A stretch of DNA of 64,000 nucleotides from Aeromicrobium choanae (GTDB lineage: Bacteria > Actinomycetota > Actinomycetes > Propionibacteriales > Nocardioidaceae), in the NCBI RefSeq assembly GCF_900167475.1, contig NZ_LT796768.1:2418001-2482000 (forward strand), in the 5' to 3' direction. The notes beneath the pieces were generated by a model that did not search any database, was not told where the DNA came from, and was given only the letters and a program-made list of their open reading frames with translations. This document shows, piece after piece, positions 50,582 to 58,098 of this stretch. Position numbers and translations under genes: made by a program. The first letter of the stretch is position 1. Every line of letters begins with the position of its first letter.

Positions 50582-51601
50582 GTGCAGCGGCCGTGCTGGG
50601 ACCGTGAGTGTGTGGCCCGAGGTGTTGCATCCCCGTCTCCCGCGCTCGTGTGGGGCTGGTCGGCGGCGCTGCGCGGCGCGATCCTCGCGGTCCCGGCGGT
50701 TCTCGTGGCAACCCGCGATGTCCAGCTGGCCGCGGTGCTGGCCATCGGGGTGATCCCGGCCGCGTGCGTCCCGTTGCCCGCGACTCGACGGGCCCGTCTG
50801 CGGCCCGCCGTGCTGGGAGCCCTGGCGGCAGCCTCGCTGTTCGTGGGATCGGTCCTGGCGGAGTCGCCGCCGCTGGCGGTCGTCGGGATCTTCGTGTTCG
50901 CCGTGGTCGCGTCCCGGGCAGCGGTCGGGCGTCCGCTGGGTGCGGTGGCCCTGAGCCTGTGCCTGCCGCTGGTGGGGGTCGGCCTGAGCCTGTCCAGCAT
51001 CGCGGTCGGCGCGACCCTGGCGGCCGTGGTCCTCGGCGGGAGCGTCTACGCGTTCCTCGTCTCCCAGCTGTGGCCTTCGCGTCCGAGCAGTGGGACACCG
51101 GCTTCCCTCGCCTCGCCCGGCGCGGCCAGCCTCCGGAGCTTCGGGTACCGGGCCGGGCTCGCTGGAGCCATCTGCGCCGGGACGGGCTTCGCCCTCGGCC
51201 TGGAGCACGTGGGCTGGGCGACGGGAGCGGCGCTGCTGGTCATGCGGCCGGCCCCGGCCGTCCAGCAGGCGCGTTCGGTGGGGCGGATCGTCGACGTGGT
51301 GCTGGGCGCGGCCCTGTCCATCGGGCTCGTCACGAGTGGTGCGCCGGCGGGAGTGGTTGCCGCCGCTCTGGGGATCGCGGTCATCTGCGCGACGGCGACG
51401 GCTGGCAGCCGGTGGTACGTGGTGCCGGCCTTCACCACCTTCATCGTGTTCGTGCTGCTGCTCTCCCACGCGCCGGACCAGGCGCAGGAGAGATTCTGGG
51501 AACGCGTGCTGGAGACGGGATTCGGCATCGCCGTGGCGGCGCTGGTCGGCTACTGGACCCTCCCGCGGGTGCGACGCCCTAGCTCGAGGCGTGCGGGTTG
51601 A
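50582..51601 (+). CDS. FUSC-family membrane protein
   Basis: A protein of up to 339 residues with two sets of hydrophobic helices around a hydrophilic middle, the FUSC/aromatic-acid exporter-like layout. Clusters of TM segments lie at about 25-150 and 190-320 (GWATGAALLVMRPAPAV is the most typical motif). Function is probably export of an organic acid or xenobiotic. The start is uncertain: GTG 50582 is the longest, but GTG 50612 and 50648 are equally possible. The 3' end overlaps the convergent thioesterase by 23 nt. Confidence 0.75.
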   Translation: MQRPCWDRECVARGVASPSPALVWGWSAALRGAILAVPAVLVATRDVQLAAVLAIGVIPAACVPLPATRRARLRPAVLGALAAASLFVGSVLAESPPLAVVGIFVFAVVASRAAVGRPLGAVALSLCLPLVGVGLSLSSIAVGATLAAVVLGGSVYAFLVSQLWPSRPSSGTPASLASPGAASLRSFGYRAGLAGAICAGTGFALGLEHVGWATGAALLVMRPAPAVQQARSVGRIVDVVLGAALSIGLVTSGAPAGVVAAALGIAVICATATAGSRWYVVPAFTTFIVFVLLLSHAPDQAQERFWERVLETGFGIAVAALVGYWTLPRVRRPSSRRAG

Positions 51602-52007
51602 TCGCCGTGGCGGTGAAGAGCCCGGTCAGGCAGTGCTCTCCCTCCAACGAGTCGCGGTAGACGTCGGCCGCGGCGACCATCGTGCGTCCCACTGGTCCGA
51701 CGAGGCGTCCGACGGCGACGAGCCGGTCGCCGTGGGCGGGCCGGAGGTGGTGGGCCTCGATCGCGGTGGTCGCGACGATCTGGCCGGACGCGACGACCGA
51801 GGCGAAGGTGGCTCCGACGGCGGCGAAGTCGGCCAGCATCGCGACGACCCCGCCCTGGCAGTGGATGCCTTCGAAGGTGAGCTCGGGCCTCACGGGCATG
51901 CTGACGATCGTGCGTTCCGGCGCGGTGGACTCGACGACCAGGCCGAGCAGGCGCGCGATCGGCATCGCCTCGATGGCTTCCGCGACACGGGGGAGCAGCT
52001 GAGTCAT
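51579..52007 (-). CDS. PaaI-type acyl-CoA thioesterase
   Basis: A 142-residue hot-dog thioesterase. The segment TFEGIHCQGGVVAMLADFAAVGA with the Gly-Gly and Asp is the PaaI-family active-site region, and VATTAIEAHHLRPAHG is the second strand. It hydrolyses acyl- or aryl-CoA. It is divergent from a TetR gene and may be in its regulon; the 40-nt gap is shared by both promoters. Confidence 0.87.
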   Translation of the reverse strand: MTQLLPRVAEAIEAMPIARLLGLVVESTAPERTIVSMPVRPELTFEGIHCQGGVVAMLADFAAVGATFASVVASGQIVATTAIEAHHLRPAHGDRLVAVGRLVGPVGRTMVAAADVYRDSLEGEHCLTGLFTATAINPHASS

Positions 52008-52035
52008 GTCCGTAACATATCAACGATACAGAACC

Positions 52036-52041
52036 TACGAT
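52036..52041 (+). promoter_or_regulatory. -10 element (TACGAT) for the TetR gene
   Basis: TACGAT is followed by 6 nt and ATG 52048, a leaderless layout. The ACGATA/ACGATAG words on both sides of it are direct repeats and could form the operator. Confidence 0.45.
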
Positions 52042-52047
52042 AGACCC

Positions 52048-52623
52048 ATGGCCCGACCTCGTACCCGCACCGATGCACTGGCGCACGAGATCCGTGACGC
52101 CGCGCTCGAGATCGTGAGGAGCGAGGGGGCGGGCGCCCTCACCACCCGCCACGTGGCCCGTGGCGCCGGCACGAACATCGCCGCCCTCAACCAGCTCTTC
52201 GGCGGTCGTGAGGGTCTGGTCAACGCCGTGGCGCTCGAAGGATTCGAGCTGCTCGCGGCTGTCCTGCCTTCGGCCACGGACGACGTGCGCCACGGGCTGA
52301 TGGAGTACGCCGACGCCTGCCGGCGCTTCTCCCGTGCCGAGCCGGCGCTCGCCGAGCTGATGTTCATGCGGCCTCTTGCGGGACCGATTCCATCCGGGCA
52401 TGGCGCCTTGAAGTGCCGGCAGGTGGTCATCGACACCCTGCAGGCCTCGAACGAGGCCGACGCCGACGCCGTCGAGACCGACGCGATGGCGTTCGCCGCG
52501 CTGCTCGCGGGCCTCACCGTCCAGGAGCGCCACGGACTGCTCGGCCGGACGGAGGAACGACGGGACGAGGTGTGGCGAGCGGCCGTCGAGGTGTTCGCCG
52601 CGGGCGTGCTCTCGGGGCGATGA
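52048..52623 (+). CDS. TetR-family transcriptional regulator
   Basis: A 191-residue TetR protein. The HTH (about residues 8-54) includes the unusual recognition helix TNIAALNQLFGGREGLVNAV. The ligand domain is short. It is divergent from the PaaI thioesterase, its most probable target, and its 3' end is followed by a hairpin terminator. Start chosen from the leaderless box; an upstream frame exists but is non-coding-like. Confidence 0.9.
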   Translation: MARPRTRTDALAHEIRDAALEIVRSEGAGALTTRHVARGAGTNIAALNQLFGGREGLVNAVALEGFELLAAVLPSATDDVRHGLMEYADACRRFSRAEPALAELMFMRPLAGPIPSGHGALKCRQVVIDTLQASNEADADAVETDAMAFAALLAGLTVQERHGLLGRTEERRDEVWRAAVEVFAAGVLSGR

Positions 52624-52626
52624 GAC

Positions 52627-52656
52627 CAGGCCCGGAGTCCGCGGACTCCGGGCCTG
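52627..52656 (+). terminator. perfect 30-bp palindromic terminator
   Basis: A perfect palindrome with no loop bases beyond its symmetric centre, starting 4 nt after the TetR stop. Its ends CAGGCCCGGA/TCCGGGCCTG and the following GATGCGTG are the same as in the tRNA-fMet terminator. Confidence 0.75.
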
Positions 52657-52676
52657 ATGCGTGACGCAGGGAAGGG

Positions 52677-53387
52677 TCAGACGAGCTCGGCCACGGCGGT
52701 GCGAGCGGCCTCGTCGATCGTGTCGGCGACGACTCCGGCCTGGGTGAGGAAGAGCGCGTGGCTCGCGGAGACGTTGGTGATGCGGGCCCCGATCCGCGTC
52801 GCCATGTGCTGGAGCATGGCCTGGTCGAAGGCCTTGTCCTCGGTCGCGATGACGGCCCAGCTCGGGACGTCGTGCCACGCGGCCTTCGTGACGGGCTCCT
52901 CGAAGGAGGCCATGTTGATCGGGACCTGCGAGTCGGCCAGGAAGGCGGCGTCGGCGTCGCTCGTGTCGTGGGCGAAGCCGGCCTTGAACGCGGCGCGGTC
53001 GAGGCGGCCGAAGCCGTCGTCGCTGACCTCGATGACGAACTCGGGGGTCGCGGCGAAGCCCTCGTACTGCTGCGCGCTGGTCTCGCCGGTGTCGGGGACC
53101 AGGGCGGAGACGTAGACGAGGCCGGCGACGTTCGGGTGCGTGCCCGCCTCGGTGATGACGGTGCCGCCCCAGGAGTGACCCACCAGGATCGCGGGGCCGT
53201 CCTGCTGGTCGAGGACGCGGGTGGCGGCCGCGACGTCGTCGGCGAACGACGTCAGCGGGTTCTGGACGATCGAGACGCGGTAGCCGCGCTCGGTCAGGTT
53301 GTCGTACACGCCGCGCCACCCGGAGCCGTCGGCGAAGGCGCCGTGCACGAGGACCACGTTCTTGATCTGCGAGAGCTGTGCGTTCAT
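52677..53387 (-). CDS. alpha/beta hydrolase
   Basis: A 236-residue alpha/beta-hydrolase of the small YdeN/esterase type. The nucleophile elbow is VGHSWGGT, the oxyanion HG is in LVHGAFADGSGW, the acid is probably in IATEDKAFDQ and the His in VSASHALFLTQ. It is divergent from a MarR/OhrR-like regulator across a gap with two operators, so it may be an oxidation- or xenobiotic-induced esterase. GAGGC precedes the ATG. Confidence 0.87.
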   Translation of the reverse strand: MNAQLSQIKNVVLVHGAFADGSGWRGVYDNLTERGYRVSIVQNPLTSFADDVAAATRVLDQQDGPAILVGHSWGGTVITEAGTHPNVAGLVYVSALVPDTGETSAQQYEGFAATPEFVIEVSDDGFGRLDRAAFKAGFAHDTSDADAAFLADSQVPINMASFEEPVTKAAWHDVPSWAVIATEDKAFDQAMLQHMATRIGARITNVSASHALFLTQAGVVADTIDEAARTAVAELV

Positions 53388-53412
53388 GGGAGTGCCTCTT
53401 CCGTCACATCGT

Positions 53413-53432
53413 GATAACGTTTATCGCGATAA
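53413..53432. promoter_or_regulatory. operator (GATAACGTTTATC overlapping TTATCGCGATAA)
   Basis: Two overlapping palindromes share TTATC: GATAA-CGT-TTATC (53413-53425) and TTATCGCGATAA (53421-53432). They lie next to the hydrolase promoter. The same word recurs at 53499-53509. Confidence 0.6.
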
Positions 53433-53498
53433 GTAAAGACTGCGGTGTCGCGGTCGAGGTGTCAAGAGGTCGACGAAAGAAAGTTCTCGCGGTTATGA

Positions 53499-53509
53499 TT
53501 ATCGCGATA
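53499..53509. promoter_or_regulatory. operator (TTATCGCGATA) near the MarR start
   Basis: A second copy of the palindromic word, partly overlapping TATGAT (53494-53499), a possible -10 for the regulator gene. Two copies in one divergent gap point to joint control by the MarR protein. Confidence 0.6.
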
Positions 53510-53521
53510 GGAAGGGTTCAC

Positions 53522-53998
53522 ATGACTGCAGCGACCAGCACGCCCGCGACTCCGCTGGAGGATCAGCTCTGCTACTCGATCTACTCGGCGGGGATGGCGA
53601 TCCAGCGGATGTACAAGCCGTTGCTCGACGAGCTGGGGCTGACCTATCCGCAGTACCTCGTGCTCAGCGTCCTGTGGCGCGAGGACGAGCAGACCGTCAG
53701 CGCACTCGCCTCGAGTCTCGCGCTGGAGTCCAGCACCCTGACTCCGTTGCTGAAGCGCCTCGAGGCCGGGGGACTCCTCACGCGCCGGCGCAACCCCAGC
53801 AACGAGCGACAGGTCATCGTCGCCCTCACCCCGCAGGGCGACGCGCTTCGCGAGCGGGCCGGATGCCTCGGCTCGGCGCTGCTCGAGTCCTCGGGACGCA
53901 CCCCGGAGGAGCTGGCTCAGATCAACGAGCAGATCCGGTCCCTGCGCGACACGATCTACGCGACCGCCTCCGCCTGCACCTGGGACGCGCCGATCTGA
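53522..53998 (+). CDS. MarR-family regulator, OhrR-like
   Basis: A 158-residue MarR protein closest to the OhrR peroxide sensors. The N-terminal LEDQLCYSIYSAG places a Cys at the position of the reactive OhrR Cys, and the winged helix is LALESSTLTPLLKRLEAGGLLTR, with RNPSNERQVIVAL as the wing. It probably represses itself and the divergent hydrolase until its Cys is oxidised. No Ohr peroxidase gene is adjacent, unlike the classic arrangement. Confidence 0.87.
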   Translation: MTAATSTPATPLEDQLCYSIYSAGMAIQRMYKPLLDELGLTYPQYLVLSVLWREDEQTVSALASSLALESSTLTPLLKRLEAGGLLTRRRNPSNERQVIVALTPQGDALRERAGCLGSALLESSGRTPEELAQINEQIRSLRDTIYATASACTWDAPI

Positions 53999-54028
53999 CC
54001 GGCCGCCGAGGGCCGACCACGGCGAGAG

Positions 54029-55627
54029 TCAGCCGAAGTCCATTCCCCCGAGGTCCTTCGCGGGCCTCCGATCGGGCAGCCGCAGCATCCGCAGGGAGTT
54101 GAGCAGGCCGAGCAGGCCGGCGATCAGCGGCACCAGGAGGGCGAGCTGGAGCGAGAGGTTGCGGGCGCCGTCGTTGATGGCGAGGACCTCGGCCTCCACG
54201 GCGGGGGGCTCGCCGGTGATCTGCTCGGCGAGCTGGGTGTTGCTCATCACCTCGGCGTCGTTCTCGAGAGCGGCGGCGATCTGCTGCTGCTGCGCCGACG
54301 GGATGACGTCGCTGTTCTCGGTCATCTGGGTGAAGCTGACCGACAGGGCCGCGAGCATGATGCCGCCGGCCATGGCGAGGCCGAAGGAGAGTCCGAACGA
54401 CCCGGCCGCCGAGTTGACGCCGGCGGCCTCGCTGACCCGCTCCTCCTCGACGGGCGCGAGCGTGTAGTTGTTGAGCTGGGACACGAGCAGCCCCAGGCCA
54501 CAGCCCGCGAGGGCGAGGGGGATGACGAGGTACCAGCCGCTGTCCACTCGTGGGACGAACGCGATGATGATCGCGATCCCGAGGCTGGTCAGCACGAAGC
54601 CGTCGCGGATGATCGAGGCGGGACGCCGGCCGCCGGCCTTCCGGCCGGCGAGGACGGCCGCGACGAACATGGTCAGTGACAGCGGGGCCAAGGAGAGTCC
54701 GGCTTCGAGGGCGTTGTACTCGAGCGTCATCTGGAAGAACAGGGGCAGAGCGATCATCGCGCCGCCGAGCGTGACCTGCTGGAGGAGCTGACCCGAGACG
54801 CCGGCAGTGAAGTTCGGGTGCCGGAACAGGTCCGGGTCGAGCAGGGGGACCTTCTGCTCGCGCTTGCGCTTGATGAGCCACCGCGTGAGCAGCACGAGCG
54901 CGGCGGCGCCGACCACCATCAGCAGGCCGACGTACTCGCCGCCCTCCTGCCACACGAGGATCCCGAGCACGACCCCGCCCATGCCGACGACGGACAGGAC
55001 GGCGCCGACCGGGTCCACCTGTCGTGAGCCCGTGTAGGGAACGTCGCGGACCAACCGGATCTGACTCAGGACGATGCCGATGATGACGACCTCCAGTGCG
55101 AAGCCGACCCGCCACGAGAGGTAGGTCGTGACGAACCCGCCGAGGAGAGGGCCGATCGCGGCCGCGATGGCGGCCGCGGCGCCGACGAGCGCGTACGCCT
55201 TCTTCTGCGCCGCGCCCGTGAAGTTGCCGTGGATCAGCGACTGCATGGCCGGCAGCAGCAGCGAGGCCCCCAGCCCTCCGATGATCGCCCAGAAGACGAC
55301 GATCGCCGTGAGGCTCTGGGAGAGGGTCATCGCCAGCGCCCCGACGGCGTACGCCACCAGTCCCAGGACGTAGGCGCGCTTCCGTCCGATCAGGTCGCCG
55401 ACCTTGCTGTTGATCAGGATGAACGCGGCCGAGACCAGTGCTTCGAGCGCGATGGCGGACTGCACCCCGCTGGCGGTGGTGTCCAGGTCGTCGATCACGG
55501 CGGAGATCGACACGTTCATCAGGGACGTGTCGACGACCAGGACGAACATCGCCGCCGCCAGCAGCAGCATCAGGCGGGTGCTTCCGGCGTGCTCGGCTTC
55601 GACGCCCTCGTCTGGACTCGTGCTCAT
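54029..55627 (-). CDS. MFS transporter (DHA2/EmrB-like, 14 TM)
   Basis: A 532-residue major facilitator with about 14 hydrophobic segments. The N-half signature is FILINSKVGDLIGRKRAYVLG and the loop motif RR-type AGRKAGGRRPAS is present. A large non-cytoplasmic loop (near residues 420-470) separates the last helices. It is likely an H+-driven drug or organic-compound exporter. It ends 30 nt from the MarR gene, converging, and precedes nothing obviously linked; the truncated MFS at 45 kb is a different, shorter relative. Confidence 0.87.
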   Translation of the reverse strand: MSTSPDEGVEAEHAGSTRLMLLLAAAMFVLVVDTSLMNVSISAVIDDLDTTASGVQSAIALEALVSAAFILINSKVGDLIGRKRAYVLGLVAYAVGALAMTLSQSLTAIVVFWAIIGGLGASLLLPAMQSLIHGNFTGAAQKKAYALVGAAAAIAAAIGPLLGGFVTTYLSWRVGFALEVVIIGIVLSQIRLVRDVPYTGSRQVDPVGAVLSVVGMGGVVLGILVWQEGGEYVGLLMVVGAAALVLLTRWLIKRKREQKVPLLDPDLFRHPNFTAGVSGQLLQQVTLGGAMIALPLFFQMTLEYNALEAGLSLAPLSLTMFVAAVLAGRKAGGRRPASIIRDGFVLTSLGIAIIIAFVPRVDSGWYLVIPLALAGCGLGLLVSQLNNYTLAPVEEERVSEAAGVNSAAGSFGLSFGLAMAGGIMLAALSVSFTQMTENSDVIPSAQQQQIAAALENDAEVMSNTQLAEQITGEPPAVEAEVLAINDGARNLSLQLALLVPLIAGLLGLLNSLRMLRLPDRRPAKDLGGMDFG

Positions 55628-55658
55628 CTCGGCATGCTGGCACGCGGGTGGTCCACCG

Positions 55659-56786
55659 TCAGGGCGACAGGACCTCCTCGACCGTGATCGCGGAGTGGCC
55701 CACGGCCGCGGCGACCGCGGCGTTCGTCAGCTTCCCGTCGTGGGTGTTGAGGCCCTGCGCCAGACCGGTGTCGGCTCGCATCGCCTCGGTCCAGCCGTGC
55801 TCGGCCAGGGCGATCGTGTAGGGCAGCGTCGCGTTGGTCAGGGCGTACGTCGACGTGTGGGGAACCGCCCCGGGCATGTTGGCCACGCAGTAGAAGATCG
55901 AGCCGTGGACGCCGAAGGTCGGATCGGCGTGCGTCGTCGGGCGCGAGTCCTCGAAGCAGCCCCCCTGGTCGATCGCGATGTCGACGAGGACCGACCCCGG
56001 CTTCATTCGTGACACCAGCTCGTTGCTGACCAGCTTCGGTGCCGCCGCGCCCGGCAGCAGCACGGCGCCGATGACCAGGTCCGCCTCGAGGACCTGCTGC
56101 TCGATCGCGAGCCTCGACGAGGCGAGGCCGTGCACGCGGTTGTCGTACCTCCAGAAGCTCATCCTGAGCTTGTCGAGGTCGGTGTCCAGGAGGGTCACGT
56201 CGGCGCCCATGCCGAGGGCGATGTTCGCCGCGTTCTGCCCGGACACCCCGGCGCCGATGATGACCACCTTCGCGTTCGCGACACCACCGACGCCGCCGAG
56301 CAGCACCCCTCGACCGCCCTCGGCCCTCATCAGCGCGTGCGCGCCGACCTGGGGCGCGAGGCAGCCGGCGACCTCGCTCATCGGGTACAGCAGCGGGAGC
56401 CCGCCGTTCGCCCCGGTGACCGTCTCGTAGGCGACGCCGGTGACCTTCCGCGCGAGCAGCTCCTCGGTCAGCGGCCGGTCGGCGGCCAGGTGCAGGTAGG
56501 TGAAGAGCAGCTGGCCCTCGCGCATGCGGTGGTACTCCTCGGCCACGGGCTCCTTGACCTTCAGCACGAGGTCCACGCCACCGTCGGTGCCCCAGGCGGA
56601 CTCCGCGTCGTCGACGATGGTTCCGCCGGCCGCGACGTAGTCCTCGTCGCTGATCGACGAGCCGACGCCGGCCCCGGTCTGGATGACGACCGCGTGACCG
56701 CGGCTGGTCAGCTCGCGCACGCCCAGGGGCGTGATCGCCACCCGGTACTCGTGGTTCTTGATCTCCTGGGGAACACCGATCTTCAC
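55659..56786 (-). CDS. ald: alanine dehydrogenase
   Basis: A 375-residue NAD-dependent alanine dehydrogenase that interconverts L-alanine and pyruvate plus ammonia. Features are the N-terminal MKIGVPQEIKNHEYRVAITP-type start, the substrate-site KVKEP and FTYLHLAAD (Lys, His), the Rossmann motif VIIGAGVSGQNAANIALGMG and the NTHDGKLTN tail. GTG 56786 gives the usual family length and N-terminus; GTG 56813 adds nine non-conserved residues. Confidence 0.93.
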   Translation of the reverse strand: MKIGVPQEIKNHEYRVAITPLGVRELTSRGHAVVIQTGAGVGSSISDEDYVAAGGTIVDDAESAWGTDGGVDLVLKVKEPVAEEYHRMREGQLLFTYLHLAADRPLTEELLARKVTGVAYETVTGANGGLPLLYPMSEVAGCLAPQVGAHALMRAEGGRGVLLGGVGGVANAKVVIIGAGVSGQNAANIALGMGADVTLLDTDLDKLRMSFWRYDNRVHGLASSRLAIEQQVLEADLVIGAVLLPGAAAPKLVSNELVSRMKPGSVLVDIAIDQGGCFEDSRPTTHADPTFGVHGSIFYCVANMPGAVPHTSTYALTNATLPYTIALAEHGWTEAMRADTGLAQGLNTHDGKLTNAAVAAAVGHSAITVEEVLSP

Positions 56787-56886
56787 GGCATCAGCCTCTC
56801 GTCGTCGTGACACGCCTCACGCTACGCCGAGTTCGGGTGGTCCATGTCCCGTTGACCTCGAGGGCCGCCGTCGCACCGGGGCGGGC

Positions 56887-57228
56887 TCAGGCCAGCAGCG
56901 CGGCGAGCTTGTCCTTCGCCCGGTGGCCCGGCTTCGTCCCCTCGACGATGCAGGCGATGGACGAGGAGTGCTCGGTGCGCAGCGGCAGGATCGCCTGGTA
57001 GCCGTCCGAGTCGTACCAGTCCTGTGCCGCCCGGGCGCTCGGGAACTCGATGACGACCAGGTCGCCGTCCCACGTGCCCTCGGCCGCGGTCAGCTGGCCC
57101 CCGTGCACGATGAATCGGCCGTCGTAGGGGGCGAGGGTGTCGTCGATCCGCTCGAGGTACTCGATGATCTCCGGACCGAAGTCCAGCTCGCGGAGGTAGG
57201 CGATGGCGTAGGCCTTGGTGGTGCTCAT
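56887..57228 (-). CDS. DUF1330 family protein
   Basis: A 113-residue alpha/beta-barrel (ferredoxin-like dimer) protein of the DUF1330 family. The conserved segments are IAYLRELDFGPEIIEYL, HGGQLTAAEGTW and VIEFPSARAAQDWYDSDGY. No enzyme activity is established. It is divergent from an XRE regulator, which may control it through the site at 57247-57262. Confidence 0.88.
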   Translation of the reverse strand: MSTTKAYAIAYLRELDFGPEIIEYLERIDDTLAPYDGRFIVHGGQLTAAEGTWDGDLVVIEFPSARAAQDWYDSDGYQAILPLRTEHSSSIACIVEGTKPGHRAKDKLAALLA

Positions 57229-57246
57229 GGTGTGCTCCGTTCGTCG

Positions 57247-57262
57247 GTGATGGGTCGATCAC
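57247..57262. promoter_or_regulatory. inverted repeat GTGAT-N6-ATCAC
   Basis: GTGAT (57247-57251), GGGTCG, ATCAC (57258-57262) in the divergent gap between DUF1330 and the XRE gene. It could bind the XRE regulator or a Crp-like protein. Confidence 0.4.
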
Positions 57263-57325
57263 ACCTGACTCGGCGGCGAACGTCGATGACTTCGCAGGTC
57301 ATGGCCGCGATGCCCTCGCCTTGGC

Positions 57326-57331
57326 TAGATT
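57326..57331 (+). promoter_or_regulatory. -10 element (TAGATT) for the XRE gene
   Basis: TAGATT is followed by 7 nt and GTG 57339. It favours GTG over the TTG at 57321. Confidence 0.45.
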
Positions 57332-57338
57332 GGCGCTC

Positions 57339-58091
57339 GTGAGCACCTCCGCCGGCACCCTGATCCGCGAGTGGCGGCAGCGCCGCCGGCTCTCGCAGCT
57401 CGAGCTCGCGAACCGCGCCGAGGTGTCGACCCGGCACCTCAGCTGGATCGAGACCGGGCGCAGCCGGCCCACCAGCACGATGGTGGTGCGCCTGTGCGAC
57501 CAGCTCGAGGTGCCGCTGCGCGAGCAGAACCAGGTGCTGCTGGCCGCGGGTCACGCACCGTCCCATCCCGAGCGTGCGCTGGGCGACCCGTCGATGGCCG
57601 AGGTGAACCGTGCCCTCGAGGCGATCCTCGCCGCACACCATCCCTACCCGGCGCTCGTGGTCGACCGCCGGTGGGACCTGGTCGCCGCGAACGACGCGCT
57701 GTACGCGCTGCTAGCCGGGGTCGACGCCGACCTGCTCGAGCCGCCGGTGAACGTCATCCGGCTGTCCCTGCATCCCCGTGGGCTCGGCGGGCGGATCGCC
57801 AACCTCGACGAGTGGCGGGCCCATCTCGCCGAGCGGCTGCACCGTGAGCACGCGGCGACGGCCGACCCGTTCCTCGCGGAGCTGTACGACGAGGTGACCG
57901 CGGGCGGCATCGCTCCGGTGGACTCGGCCGCCCTCGTCGTCCCGCTGCAGCTGCGCACCGAGGATGGCGAGGTGCTCACCTTCATCTCGACGACCACGGT
58001 CTTCGGGACCCCGCGCGAGGTGACCCTCTCCGAGCTCGCGATCGAGGCGTTCTACCCCGCCGACGAGCAGACGCGGCGCCTGCTGGGCTGA
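57339..58091 (+). CDS. XRE-family regulator with MmyB-like ligand domain
   Basis: A 250-residue regulator with a Cro/C1 HTH (LSQLELANRAEVSTRHLSWIE, about residues 18-40, followed by TGRSRPT) and an MmyB-type ligand domain (YPALVVDRRWDLVAANDALY). It belongs to the same superfamily as the 44-kb regulator but is not a close copy. The divergent DUF1330 gene is the probable target. Confidence 0.87.
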   Translation: MSTSAGTLIREWRQRRRLSQLELANRAEVSTRHLSWIETGRSRPTSTMVVRLCDQLEVPLREQNQVLLAAGHAPSHPERALGDPSMAEVNRALEAILAAHHPYPALVVDRRWDLVAANDALYALLAGVDADLLEPPVNVIRLSLHPRGLGGRIANLDEWRAHLAERLHREHAATADPFLAELYDEVTAGGIAPVDSAALVVPLQLRTEDGEVLTFISTTTVFGTPREVTLSELAIEAFYPADEQTRRLLG

Positions 58092-58098
58092 GGCCGCG

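Noticed and set aside
50582-50648. Exact start of the FUSC-like gene
   Set aside because: Three GTG candidates have no decisive ribosome-binding site, so the longest was kept without claiming it is right.
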